From assembly GCF_001653795.1 (NCBI RefSeq), contig NZ_CP011515.1, positions 186,001 through 250,000 of the forward strand: 64,000 nucleotides of DNA, given 5' to 3'. The position numbers and the translations under genes are program-made. The stretch is from Mitsuaria sp. 7. Its GTDB lineage: Bacteria > Pseudomonadota > Gammaproteobacteria > Burkholderiales > Burkholderiaceae_C. This document shows, one piece after another, positions 17,014 to 25,196 of this stretch. Below the pieces are notes generated by a model that did not search any database, was not told where the DNA came from, and saw only the letters and a program-made list of their open reading frames with translations. The stretch's first letter is position 1. The number at the start of each line of letters is the position of its first letter.

Positions 17014-17360
17014 GCAACATCGAACGCTTCGACGTCGGCGCGCGTCTCTCCGAGATGGCCATCCACAACGGCGTGGTCTACCTGGCCGGCCAGGTGCCGG
17101 AAGACGCCACCGCCGACGTCAAGGGCCAGACCGAACAGGTGCTGGCGATGATCGACAAGCTGCTGGCCCGCGCCGGCAGCGACAAGACGAAGATCCTGCG
17201 CGCGCAGCTCTACATCGCCGACGTCAAGGACCTGGCCGGCATGAACGCCGCCTGGGACGCCTGGGTGCCGGCCGGCCACACGCCGCCGCGCGCGACGGTC
17301 GAGGCCAAGCTGGCGAAGCCGGAGTGGAAGATCGAGATCGTGATCACCGCGGCGGTCTGA
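17010..17360 (+). CDS. RidA/YjgF-family protein
   Basis: A 116-residue member of the RidA superfamily, whose archetype hydrolyses reactive enamine/imine intermediates to protect PLP enzymes. The typical LAGQVPEDATADVKGQTEQV and the C-terminal PPRATVEAKLAKPEWKIEI segment are present; the Arg of PPRATV corresponds to the substrate-binding Arg of RidA. It belongs to a divergent subgroup (COG0251-like), so enamine deaminase activity is likely but not certain. It overlaps plsY by four bases and ends before a strong bidirectional terminator. Confidence 0.88.
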   Translation: MSNIERFDVGARLSEMAIHNGVVYLAGQVPEDATADVKGQTEQVLAMIDKLLARAGSDKTKILRAQLYIADVKDLAGMNAAWDAWVPAGHTPPRATVEAKLAKPEWKIEIVITAAV

Positions 17361-17386
17361 GCCTCGTCGAGGCCACGGGCCTCTTC

Positions 17387-17419
17387 ATGAAAAACGCCGG
17401 CATCGCCGGCGTTTTTCAT
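17387..17419. terminator. Bidirectional intrinsic terminator
   Basis: A perfect hairpin with 15-bp arms (ATGAAAAACGCCGGC at 17387-17401, its complement at 17405-17419) and a three-base loop. It has a T run on both strands, so it can terminate the plus-strand ybaK-plsY-ridA transcript and the convergent YciO-type gene. The TGA of the latter (17416-17418) lies within the stem. Confidence 0.92.
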
Positions 17420-18063
17420 TCCTCCTCGGCTTCCTGGAGCTCCAGGCCCAGGCAGGCCGGATCGCCGCAGCCGCGCCGCACCAGGACCGGCGGCTCTGCC
17501 GTCAGGTCCACGACCGTGGTCGGCTTCATCGGGCAGGCGCCCGCGTCGATGATCAGCTGGATCAGCTTGTCGTAGCGGGCGGTGATCTCTTCGGGGTCGT
17601 TGATCGGCTCGTGCTCGCCGGGCGGGATCAGCGTCGTGGCCAGCAGCGGTCCGCCGATCAGCGCGAGCAGGTCCTGCGTGACGCGGTGGTCCGGCACGCG
17701 CAGGCCGATGGTGCGGCGCGACGGGTGCGACAGGCGCCGCGGCACTTCCTTGGTCGCCTCCAGGATGAAGGTGAACGGACCCGGCGTGGCGGTCTTGATC
17801 ATCCGGTACTGCTTGTTGTCGACGCGGGCGTAGCTGCCGAGCTCGCTGAGGTCGCGGCACAGCAGGGTCATGTGGTGCTTGTCGTCGACGCCGCGGATGC
17901 GGCGCAGCGCCTCGGCGGCGGCCTTGTCGTCGAGCTGGCAGACCAGCGCGTAGCTGGAGTCGGTCGGGATCGCGCCGATGCCGCCCTGGCTCAGGATCTG
18001 CGCCGCCTGGCGCAGGAAGCGGGCCTGCGGGTTGTCGGGGTGGACTTCGAAGATCTGGGCCAT
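17416..18063 (-). CDS. L-threonylcarbamoyladenylate synthase-type protein, YciO subfamily
   Basis: A 215-residue Sua5/YciO/YrdC protein. The start at ATG 18063 (MAQIFEVHPDNPQARFLRQA) is the hallmark YciO beginning. The nucleotide-binding KxR-type region is seen as EALRRIRGVDDKHHMTLLCRD, followed by PGPFTFILEATKEVP and RTIGLRVPDH. YrdC-type members form threonylcarbamoyl-AMP for the tRNA t6A modification; the YciO branch is weaker or of uncertain role. The neighbouring PHP gene parallels the E. coli rnm(yciV)-yciO pair. Confidence 0.85.
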   Translation of the reverse strand: MAQIFEVHPDNPQARFLRQAAQILSQGGIGAIPTDSSYALVCQLDDKAAAEALRRIRGVDDKHHMTLLCRDLSELGSYARVDNKQYRMIKTATPGPFTFILEATKEVPRRLSHPSRRTIGLRVPDHRVTQDLLALIGGPLLATTLIPPGEHEPINDPEEITARYDKLIQLIIDAGACPMKPTTVVDLTAEPPVLVRRGCGDPACLGLELQEAEEE

Positions 18064-18195
18064 GGTCCTCACCTGGGGCAATCGGCATGCGAGCCGATCA
18101 TGGAGCCGGTCTGCGCCGGCGGATGGTCCGGTGATCCCCGCCGCGACGCCCGTTGATCCCGAAGCGATCCGCGGAGATCCGCAGCAGACGGAGGG

Positions 18196-19170
18196 TCAGG
18201 CCGGCCAGTGGATGCGATGCTCCAGCGCGTCCCACACCGGTTTCAGCCGGCCGGAGAGATGCTGGTCGAGTTTGCCGACGTCCACGCGGCTTTCCTCCGG
18301 ACTGTGGAAGTCCGAGCCGCGGGAGGCGAGCAGGTCGAATTCAAGCGCCGTGTCGGTGTACTGGATCATGTCCGCCGCGGTGTGGCTGCCGGTGACGACC
18401 TCGATGCCGCGTCCGCCGTGCGCGATGAACTCGGTGATCAGCGCGTACTCCTCGGTCGGCGTGAAGCCGTAGCGGCCCGGGTGCGCGATGACGGCCACCC
18501 CGCCGGCATCGACGATCCAGCCGACCGCGTCGCGCAGCGCCGCCCAGCGGTGCGGCACGTAGCCGGGCTTGCCCTCGGTGAGGTAGCGGCGGAAGACCTC
18601 GGGCACGTCCGAGCACTGGCCGGTCTCCACCAGGAAGCGCGCGAAATGGGTGCGGGAGATCAGCTCCGGATTGCCGGCGAACTTGAGCGCGCCCTCATAG
18701 GCGCCGTGGATGCCCGCCTTGGCGAGGTCATCGGACATCTCCCTGGCCCGTCCGCCGCGACCGCCGCGCGTGGCGCGCAGGCCGGCGTCGATGCGCGGGT
18801 CTTCATGGTCGAAACCCAGGCCCACGATGTGCACGACCTTGCCGGCGAAGGTCACGGAGATCTCGACGCCTGTCAGGTAGGGCAGCCCCGCCGCTTTCGC
18901 GGCCGCCATCGCGCGCTGCTGGCCGCCGACCTCGTCGTGGTCCGTCAGCGCCCAGAGCTCGACGCCGTTGGCCTTGGCGCGCGCGGCCAGGGCCTCGGGC
19001 TGCAGGGTGCCGTCGGAGATGGTCGAGTGGCAGTGGAGGTCCGCGTTCGTCTGCGCGTGCAACGCCGCATGGCGCACGCTCGGCCCGGACGCGGCGGCGG
19101 AAGCCGGCGGCGCGTCGGTGGGGGCGGAGGATTCCGGCAGGACCGGTCGAACGGGGGGAGGGGTGTTCAC
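18196..19170 (-). CDS. PHP-domain phosphoesterase, RNase AM/YciV type
   Basis: A 324-residue PHP metallophosphoesterase. Metal-binding motifs are visible in order: DLHCHSTISDG, then LTDHDEVGG, then TGVEISVTFAGKVVHIVGLGFD, then GGVAVIAHPGRYG, and near the end SRGSDFHSPEE. This matches E. coli YciV (RNase AM), a 5'-3' exonuclease that also hydrolyses 3',5'-nucleoside bisphosphates. I chose the GTG at 19170 because it overlaps the upstream EAL-CBS-GGDEF stop as GTGA. The first 45 residues are Pro/Ala-rich and not part of the domain. Confidence 0.88.
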   Translation of the reverse strand: MNTPPPVRPVLPESSAPTDAPPASAAASGPSVRHAALHAQTNADLHCHSTISDGTLQPEALAARAKANGVELWALTDHDEVGGQQRAMAAAKAAGLPYLTGVEISVTFAGKVVHIVGLGFDHEDPRIDAGLRATRGGRGGRAREMSDDLAKAGIHGAYEGALKFAGNPELISRTHFARFLVETGQCSDVPEVFRRYLTEGKPGYVPHRWAALRDAVGWIVDAGGVAVIAHPGRYGFTPTEEYALITEFIAHGGRGIEVVTGSHTAADMIQYTDTALEFDLLASRGSDFHSPEESRVDVGKLDQHLSGRLKPVWDALEHRIHWPA

Positions 19171-21005
19171 CCCGCCGATTCTAGGAGCGGCGCCATGTCC
19201 GTGGCGCTGGCACTGGTTCGGCGGCGGTCGACGAAGTAGCGGCTCGGTCCCGTGCCGCACTTGGCGACGTGCTTGGGCTCGGCCAGCGCGGCGGACAGCG
19301 CACGCACGCTGTCGAAGGCGCCGGGTTGCACCTGGATCACGCCGGCGCTCAGCGTCGGCAGCGGATTGAAGGATTCCTGGTTCTGGCGGTTCAGCGTCAC
19401 GTAGCCGCCCAGCGCCTGATGCTCCGCCGAGAAGAACGGGCGGATCTGGCGGTCGAACTCGCGGCAGACGCGGGTGACGCGGGCGGTCCAGTCGGGCGAG
19501 CCCAGCACCATCACGAAGTCGTCGCCGCCGATGTGGCCGACGAAGTCCAGCGCCGGGTCGGCGGCGTCCTGCAGGATCTGCGCGCAGAGCTTGATGATGT
19601 CGTCGCCCGCGGCGTAGCCGTAGACGTCGTTGAAGGGCTTGAAGTGGTCGATGTCCCAGGCGACGACGACGAACTCGCGCGCCTCGTGCAGCAGCGCGTC
19701 CAGGTGCTGGTCGGTCGGCACGTTGCCTGGCATCAGCGTCAGCGGGTTGGCGTAACGCGCGCTGTGGACCTGCAGGTCGGAGACGGCCTTCAGCAGGTCG
19801 GTGCTGCGGCCGGTGCCGAAGTACTCGCCGTTGCGGGTGACGATGAAGCCGTCGACCATCAGCCGGTCGTCCAGGCTGGAGATCGCGTCGCTCATCTCGC
19901 GCAGCGAGGTGCCCGCGTCGAAGATCAGCGGCTGCGGATCCATCAGCGCGGTGCAGGAGCGCTTCTCGTGGATGTCCATGAAGTAGCGCTCGGCGCTGCG
20001 CTTGAGCACCTGCAGCGAGCGCAGGATGCCGATGGGGCGGTTCGATTCGTCCAGCACCGGCATGGAGAACAGCTGCTCGTCGCGCTGGAACATGTCGGCG
20101 ACGGTCTGGCAGTTGAGCTTGGGCGTGACGGTGTGGCTGCGGCGGGCCAGTTGCGCGGCGGTGGTGATCGCGTCGGGCGGCAGGCGCATCCAGTCGGCGT
20201 TGCGGCGGCGGTGCTCGGGCGCGAGCAGCGCGTCCACCTCGGCGCGCAGCGCGGCGCGCGGGGCGGCGCTCGGACGCGCGAGCAGGTAGCCCTGGCAGAC
20301 CGGCACGCCGAGACGGCGCAGCACGGTGAGATCGCTGAACTGTTCGAGGCCTTCGGCGACGACGGTGCAGCCGGAGGTGGCCGCCATCTCGAGGATGGAG
20401 CGCACGAACTGCTGCTTGAGCGGATCCTGCGCGATGCCGTCGATGAAGTGCCGGTCGATCTTGACGAAGTCGGGCCGGATGTCCATCCAGCGCTTCAGGC
20501 TCGCGAAGCCCTCGCCCAGGTCGTCCAGCGCGACGACGAAGCCCAGCTCGCGCAGGCTGCGCATGCTGTCCTGCAAGCGCTCGGGCTCGAGGATGGGTCG
20601 GGTCTCGGTGAGCTCGATGACCACGCGCGACGCGGGCAGGTCGAGCTGCGCGAACTCGCGGGCGATCAGCGCGCCGCGGTCGCTGGTGGCGAGCAGCGTG
20701 TCGGCGGTGAGGTTGAGGAAGAGCTGGCCGGGGAGATTGAGTTCCTTGAAGCGGCGCAGCGCACGGCGTACGACGATGCGTTCCAGCTCCACGAGCCGGC
20801 CCAGCCGCGCGGCGGTCTCGAACAGCACCAGCGGCGAATGCAGCGGCGTGTCCGCCGGCCCGCGCGTGAGCGCCTCGTAGCCCAGGATGTTCGCGCGTTC
20901 GACCTCGACAAGGGGCTGGAAGTGGATGTCCAGCGCGCCGTCTCGAATGATGGCGGACAGGGCGATGCTGAGCGGGTCGGGCGGTTGCAGGTGGGTGGTC
21001 GGCAT
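19167..21005 (-). CDS. EAL-CBS-GGDEF signalling protein (cyclic di-GMP)
   Basis: A 612-residue soluble protein. The N-terminal EAL domain (about 15-245) has EAL at 44-46, Asn98, ELTE at 131-134, the DD pair at 161-162 followed by LG instead of FG, Lys182 and Glu218, so phosphodiesterase residues look intact. Two CBS-like units follow (about 285-410). The C-terminal GGDEF-type domain (about 418-585) has NPLTLMPGN and DIDHFKPFNDVYGYAAGDD but a signature of GGDDF (493-497) and no RxxD inhibitory site just before it. Diguanylate cyclase activity is therefore doubtful; the domain may sense GTP. It is translationally coupled to the PHP gene. Confidence 0.88.
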   Translation of the reverse strand: MPTTHLQPPDPLSIALSAIIRDGALDIHFQPLVEVERANILGYEALTRGPADTPLHSPLVLFETAARLGRLVELERIVVRRALRRFKELNLPGQLFLNLTADTLLATSDRGALIAREFAQLDLPASRVVIELTETRPILEPERLQDSMRSLRELGFVVALDDLGEGFASLKRWMDIRPDFVKIDRHFIDGIAQDPLKQQFVRSILEMAATSGCTVVAEGLEQFSDLTVLRRLGVPVCQGYLLARPSAAPRAALRAEVDALLAPEHRRRNADWMRLPPDAITTAAQLARRSHTVTPKLNCQTVADMFQRDEQLFSMPVLDESNRPIGILRSLQVLKRSAERYFMDIHEKRSCTALMDPQPLIFDAGTSLREMSDAISSLDDRLMVDGFIVTRNGEYFGTGRSTDLLKAVSDLQVHSARYANPLTLMPGNVPTDQHLDALLHEAREFVVVAWDIDHFKPFNDVYGYAAGDDIIKLCAQILQDAADPALDFVGHIGGDDFVMVLGSPDWTARVTRVCREFDRQIRPFFSAEHQALGGYVTLNRQNQESFNPLPTLSAGVIQVQPGAFDSVRALSAALAEPKHVAKCGTGPSRYFVDRRRTSASATDMAPLLESAG

Positions 21006-21009
21006 TGGA

Positions 21010-21044
21010 GGACACCACGGCGGACGGAGCGCCGCGTGGTGTCC
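21010..21044. repeat. Inverted repeat in the leader of the EAL-CBS-GGDEF gene
   Basis: GGACACCAC (21010-21018) and GTGGTGTCC (21036-21044) are perfect inverted arms. On the minus strand this hairpin ends four bases before the ATG at 21005, where a ribosome-binding site would be expected; no clear Shine-Dalgarno is seen there. The remaining bases up to the next gene start (about 21045-21299) hold no gene I can support and are visibly less GC-rich. Confidence 0.5.
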
Positions 21045-21299
21045 CCATTCTGGGTGGCCTCTATGTCATAGCTTTGACAAACTGTTACAGCAGGGGTCAG
21101 GTGTGAAGTCTGGCGCGGTCTTGCCGAACACCGATGTCTGGTTCGCTCTGCGGGCGACGGATCAATTTCGATCTCGAATCCGTCAAACAAAGAGATCGTT
21201 GACGCGACGAAGGCGAAGCGGAGGGCCGCTTTTGAATTTCGCCACGGGCAAGTGGATTTCAAATCGGAGACCGGTCCCAGAGCTACCAGGACGGTAAGA

Positions 21300-21701
21300 A
21301 TGGATGTTGTCTCCGAATACAGTGAAGCGCCGCCTGCCGAAGCCGGACGCGTGAAGATCTCCGGTCCGATCTATGCGTTGGATCGCGTGCAGAGACTCGC
21401 GGAAGATCCGGAGAGGATCCTGATGTGGACGCTGAAGAGCCAGCGTGATATCGAGGTGCTCTTTGAAAGCGACACCGAAGAATTGGCTCGCGTTGTCCGA
21501 ACCTTGGCGCCGCAGCATTACCTGAACTCTGAGTGGTGCACGGACGGGCGGAATCGGATCGCCGCTTGCGACGCCTACTGCCTGGATCGCAGGGAGACGA
21601 CTGCGGCAGGATCGACGATTCAGGTCCAGTACTTTCTGAAGTTCGCCATAGACGTTGAAGGCATGCTGCTCCTGTTGGTGTCATGTCATCTGTCGAATTG
21701 A
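21300..21701 (+). CDS. Putative MqsR-like toxin (uncharacterised)
   Basis: A 133-residue protein directly ahead of an MqsA-like antitoxin gene, in the toxin-first order typical of mqsRA. Weak similarity in layout to MqsR (a RelE-fold mRNA interferase) is seen in YALDRVQRLAEDPERIL, the central HYLNSEWC, then CDAYCLD, and the final strands VQYFLKFAIDVEG and LLLLVSCHLS. The start is uncertain: ATG at 21300 or GTG at 21252. Its codons are less GC-rich than those of neighbours, consistent with transfer. The toxin role rests mainly on context. Confidence 0.55.
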   Translation: MDVVSEYSEAPPAEAGRVKISGPIYALDRVQRLAEDPERILMWTLKSQRDIEVLFESDTEELARVVRTLAPQHYLNSEWCTDGRNRIAACDAYCLDRRETTAAGSTIQVQYFLKFAIDVEGMLLLLVSCHLSN

Positions 21702-21711
21702 AAGGATGACC

Positions 21712-22278
21712 ATGGAGGCTCTGAAAACCTGCCCCTTCTGCGGCAAGGAGGCTGTTCAACAACGGTCCGAAATGCGGGAGACGGAATACAAGGGACATCG
21801 AGCACAACTGCCATTGCACTACCTGGTGTGCGAAGCATGTGGCGCCGATTTCGGTTCTGCCCACGAGGCGAAGTTGACTCGCCGCGCAACCCTCGCATGG
21901 CGCAAGCAGATCGATGGACTGCTTCCTGGTTGCGACATTGCCGCGCTGAGAAAGCGCTATGGCCTGACGCAGGCTCAGGCTGCCACGCTGTTTGGCGGTG
22001 GGTCCGTCGCCTTCAGCAAGTATGAGAACGATGAGGTCATGCAGTCCGAGGCCATGGACGCGTTGCTCAGGCTCGTCGCCGATGACGCCCGAGCGTTTGA
22101 GACGCTCGTTCACGAGAAGGGAATGGGAGGTGAGATTCGTGGCCAGGGTGATGAACCTGCCATCCGGCAAGCCGCCCATCACAGCGAACGCAAGGCGACG
22201 GATCAGACAGCGCTTTACGAACCCAGGCAATTCCGTTTGACCGAAGAGGACCGCGCGCTAAAAGGGAAGAAGCCCTGA
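21712..22278 (+). CDS. MqsA-like antitoxin: zinc-binding domain plus HTH
   Basis: A 188-residue protein. Four Cys (7, 10, 40, 43) in CPFCG and CEACG form the N-terminal YgiT/MqsA-type zinc domain. The C-terminal HTH region reads ALRKRYGLTQAQAATLFGGG followed by FSKYENDEVMQSEAMDALLRL, the typical MqsA/HTH_3 pattern with the GGG turn. A C-terminal extension of about 45 residues goes beyond the usual MqsA length (131). The ATG at 21712 has AAGGA at good spacing; the ATG at 21706 would be too close. It is 10 bp downstream of the putative toxin. As in other MqsA proteins it likely autoregulates the operon. Confidence 0.8.
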   Translation: MEALKTCPFCGKEAVQQRSEMRETEYKGHRAQLPLHYLVCEACGADFGSAHEAKLTRRATLAWRKQIDGLLPGCDIAALRKRYGLTQAQAATLFGGGSVAFSKYENDEVMQSEAMDALLRLVADDARAFETLVHEKGMGGEIRGQGDEPAIRQAAHHSERKATDQTALYEPRQFRLTEEDRALKGKKP

Positions 22279-22314
22279 AGTGACGGCCGGCCGCTTTCGC
22301 GGCCGCCCCCATCC

Positions 22315-22776
22315 TTACGGCTTCTGCTTGCTGAAATCCCGCTCCGGGAACAGGCGCGTGGTCAGCGCGCCCAGGCTTTCGTGGACGACGTCGACGTTGG
22401 TCTCGTCGATGACCAGCTTGGCGATCTGCGGGCTCATCGCCTTGCGCAGCAGGCCCAGGAAGCGCGGCGCGGCGACGACGCGCAGCTGCGTCACTTCGCC
22501 GTTGTTGTAGCCGTCGTCCAGCGTCTTGGCCACGCGCGAGGCGAAGCTGATCGCCTCCTGGTGCGACGCGTCGACGCTGGCCGACGAGGTCACGCTGTTG
22601 CCGCGCCGGCCTTCGGCATCGCGGCGCAGGTCCGAATTGTTCGCATGGGCGGCGGCATCGGTCAGCGTCGTGACGTCCTCCAGGTCGCCGCCTTCCTCGG
22701 GCAGCTTCAGCAGGCGCGCCACGCCCTCGTCGGCCACCAGCACCCAGAGCTTCCCGTCATCCTTGTATGCAGTCAT
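22315..22776 (-). CDS. Host attachment family protein
   Basis: A 153-residue protein of the Host_attach family (named from a protein needed for Rhizobium/Agrobacterium attachment to plant cells). The typical start KLWVLVADEGVARLLKL is followed by the SFASRVAKTLDDGYNNGEVTQLRVVAAPRFLGLLR region. It lacks a signal peptide and is expected to be cytosolic; the molecular function is not established. The start at ATG 22776 has GGAAG upstream. A longer in-frame extension reaching 23004 overlaps trxC and is rejected. Confidence 0.82.
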   Translation of the reverse strand: MTAYKDDGKLWVLVADEGVARLLKLPEEGGDLEDVTTLTDAAAHANNSDLRRDAEGRRGNSVTSSASVDASHQEAISFASRVAKTLDDGYNNGEVTQLRVVAAPRFLGLLRKAMSPQIAKLVIDETNVDVVHESLGALTTRLFPERDFSKQKP

Positions 22777-22965
22777 CCGGCTTCCTTCAGCAGAGTTGTC
22801 GTTGAAGGAAGGGTGGCAATCGCCGTACCTCGCGCGGGTCGCTCGGGTCGCTCGGGTCACGCGAGGCATTGCGCCGCTCGGCAGCGGTGCCCGACGTCGG
22901 GCGCAGAGCAGGGAACATGGCTTGCCCGCCGGTACATTGCACCGGCTCCCCGACATGAGACCGCC

Positions 22966-23424
22966 ATGGACACCGACCACTCCTCCGCCGCCGTCAGCCT
23001 CCACATCGTCTGCCCGTCCTGCGGCGCGAAGAACCGCGTGCCGCGCGAGCGCCTGAGCGAGTCGCCTGACTGCGGCCGCTGCAGCACGCCGCTGATGCGG
23101 GCCGAGGCGCTGGACCTCACGCCGGAGGTGTTCGACAAGTTCGTCGCCGGCACGGAGCTGCCGGTCGTCGTCGATTGCTGGGCGGAGTGGTGCGGCCCCT
23201 GCCGGATGATGACGCCGCAGTTCGAGAAGGCCGCGGCGATGCTGCCCGAGGTCCGCTTCGTCAAGCTCGACACCGAGGCCGCGCCGCAGCAGAGCGCGCG
23301 CTACGGCATCCGCAGCATTCCCACGATGCTGCTGTTCCTCGACGGGCAGGAGATCGCCCGCGAGTCCGGCGCGATGCCGGCAGCGGCGATCGTGGAGTGG
23401 GTGCGCAAGCAGTTGCTCGGCTGA
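22966..23424 (+). CDS. trxC: Thioredoxin 2 (zinc-ribbon thioredoxin)
   Basis: A 152-residue thioredoxin 2. The N-terminal zinc ribbon has CPSC (16-19) and CGRC (36-39), and the thioredoxin active site WCGPC has Cys76 and Cys79. Conserved LDTEAAPQQSARYGIRSIPT includes the cis-Pro. It reduces cytosolic disulfides and in E. coli belongs to the OxyR regulon. The ATG at 22966 gives the full zinc ribbon. Confidence 0.95.
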   Translation: MDTDHSSAAVSLHIVCPSCGAKNRVPRERLSESPDCGRCSTPLMRAEALDLTPEVFDKFVAGTELPVVVDCWAEWCGPCRMMTPQFEKAAAMLPEVRFVKLDTEAAPQQSARYGIRSIPTMLLFLDGQEIARESGAMPAAAIVEWVRKQLLG

Positions 23425-23438
23425 GCGCGCCGGCCGAG

Positions 23439-25196
23439 CTATTCGGCCATCGCCTCCACGACCATCTGCACGCGCTGCTGCCCCTGGAATTCATCCAGGC
23501 TCAGGCGGTAGGCCAGCGTGACCTGCTCAGGCAACTGCTCGGTGTGGCCGAACCAGATGGCGTCGCGGATCCAGGCACCCTGGCGCAGGCGCAGCTTCAG
23601 GTGGCGCTCGCCGACGATGCGCTGGTTCACGACCTGCACACGGTCGCAGAACAGCGGCGCCTCGAAGGCCTGGCCCCAGACCTGGGCTTCCAGCTCCTGG
23701 ACCGTTTCGGCGCAGAAGGCTTCCGGCGGCAAGGGGCCGTCGGTGCGCAGCGTGCGGGTGAGCGAGGCCTCGTCCAGCCATTCCCGCGCGACGTCCTCGA
23801 AGGCGGTGCGGAAGGCGTCGACGCCGCCCGGCCCCAGCGTGCATCCCGCCGCCATCGCGTGGCCGCCGAATTTCTTCAGGAGTTCCGGATGGCGCTTGGA
23901 GACCAGGTCCAGCGCATCGCGCAGGTGGAAGCCGGGGATCGAGCGGCCCGAGCCCTTGAGCTGCCCGTCCGCGCCCTCGGCGAAGACGAAGACCGGGCGG
24001 TGCAGCCGGTCCTTGATCCGCGAGGCCACGATGCCGACGACGCCTTCGTGGAAATCGGCGTCGAACAGCGCGAGCGCGGGCGGCGGCGCGCCGTTCAGGC
24101 GCGGGTCCGTCATCAGGCGTTCGAGCAGCGCGAGCGCCTGCTCCTGCATGCCGGCTTCGATCTCGCGACGCTCGCGGTTGATGCGGTCGAGCTCGCGCGC
24201 CAGGGCCAGCGCCTGCTCGCTGTCGTCCGTCGTCAGGCAGGTGATGCCCAGCGTCATGTCGTCCAGGCGGCCGGCGGCGTTGATGCGCGGACCGAGCGCG
24301 AAGCCGAGGTCGAAACTGTTGGCGCGCGACGAGTCGCGGCTCGCCGCGGTGAAGAGCGCCTGCACGCCCGGCTGCATGCGGCCGGCGCGCATCCGGCGCA
24401 GGCCTTGCGCCACCAGGCGACGGTTGTTGGCGTCGAGCCGCACCACGTCGGCGACGGTGCCCAGCGCGACGAGGTCGAGCAGGCCGTCGAGGCGCGGCGG
24501 CACGCCATCACCCGGGGCGCCGAAGGCGCCGCGGCGGCGCAGTTCCCCGCGCAGCACCGTCAGCACGTAGAACGCGACGCCGACACCGGCCAGGCTCTTG
24601 CCGGGGAAGGGGCAGCCGGGCTGGTTGGGATTCACCAGCGCATCGGCGTCGGGCACCGTCGGCTGACCGTCGGCGGTGACCGCGGGAAGGTGATGGTCGG
24701 TGACGAGGACCTTCAGTCCGAGTGCGCGCGCGAAGGCCACGCCGGCATGGCTGGCGATGCCGTTGTCCACGGTCACGAGCAGCTTCGGCTCATGCTTCAT
24801 CGCCAGCTCGACGATCGTCGGCGTCAGGCCGTAGCCGTGCACCGCGCGGTCGGGCACGACGTAGCTGACCGTGCCCGGCTGCGCGCCGAGCAGCGCCAGG
24901 CCGCGCAGCATCACCGCGCAGGCGGTGGCGCCGTCGCAGTCGTAGTCCGCCACGATGCAGATGCGATCGCCCGCGGTGATCGCGTCGGCCAGCAGCACCG
25001 CAGCCTTGTCGATGCCGAGCATCCCCAGCGGGCCTTCGGGCGGGAGCAGGTGCTTCAGGTCCGGATCTAGCTCGTCGCGCGACAGCACGCCCCGCGCCGC
25101 GAAGAGCCGCGACAGCAGCGGCGAGAAGCCCGCCTCCTGCAGCGCGTGGGCGGAGTCCGGCGGGACGTCGCGGGTCAGGATGCGGGGACTGCTCAC
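23439..25196 (-). CDS. recJ: Single-stranded-DNA-specific exonuclease RecJ
   Basis: A 585-residue 5'-3' ssDNA exonuclease of the RecF recombination pathway and mismatch repair. DHH-family motifs are visible: VADYDCDGATA (about 82-92), TVDNGIASH (about 142-150), the DHH at 167-169, then GPRINAAGRLDD, and the DHHA1 motif GGHAMAAG. The C-terminal OB-like domain ends in HLKLRLRQGAWIRDAIWFG. The GTG at 25196 overlaps the preceding gene's stop (GTGA), so the two are translationally coupled. Confidence 0.95.
   Translation of the reverse strand: MSSPRILTRDVPPDSAHALQEAGFSPLLSRLFAARGVLSRDELDPDLKHLLPPEGPLGMLGIDKAAVLLADAITAGDRICIVADYDCDGATACAVMLRGLALLGAQPGTVSYVVPDRAVHGYGLTPTIVELAMKHEPKLLVTVDNGIASHAGVAFARALGLKVLVTDHHLPAVTADGQPTVPDADALVNPNQPGCPFPGKSLAGVGVAFYVLTVLRGELRRRGAFGAPGDGVPPRLDGLLDLVALGTVADVVRLDANNRRLVAQGLRRMRAGRMQPGVQALFTAASRDSSRANSFDLGFALGPRINAAGRLDDMTLGITCLTTDDSEQALALARELDRINRERREIEAGMQEQALALLERLMTDPRLNGAPPPALALFDADFHEGVVGIVASRIKDRLHRPVFVFAEGADGQLKGSGRSIPGFHLRDALDLVSKRHPELLKKFGGHAMAAGCTLGPGGVDAFRTAFEDVAREWLDEASLTRTLRTDGPLPPEAFCAETVQELEAQVWGQAFEAPLFCDRVQVVNQRIVGERHLKLRLRQGAWIRDAIWFGHTEQLPEQVTLAYRLSLDEFQGQQRVQMVVEAMAE

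Noticed and set aside
18196..21048. 950-codon frame fused to the PHP gene
   Set aside because: Only the last 324 codons encode the PHP domain; the rest is antisense-like sequence in another frame of the EAL-CBS-GGDEF gene. The GTG at 19170 with GTGA overlap is the sensible start.
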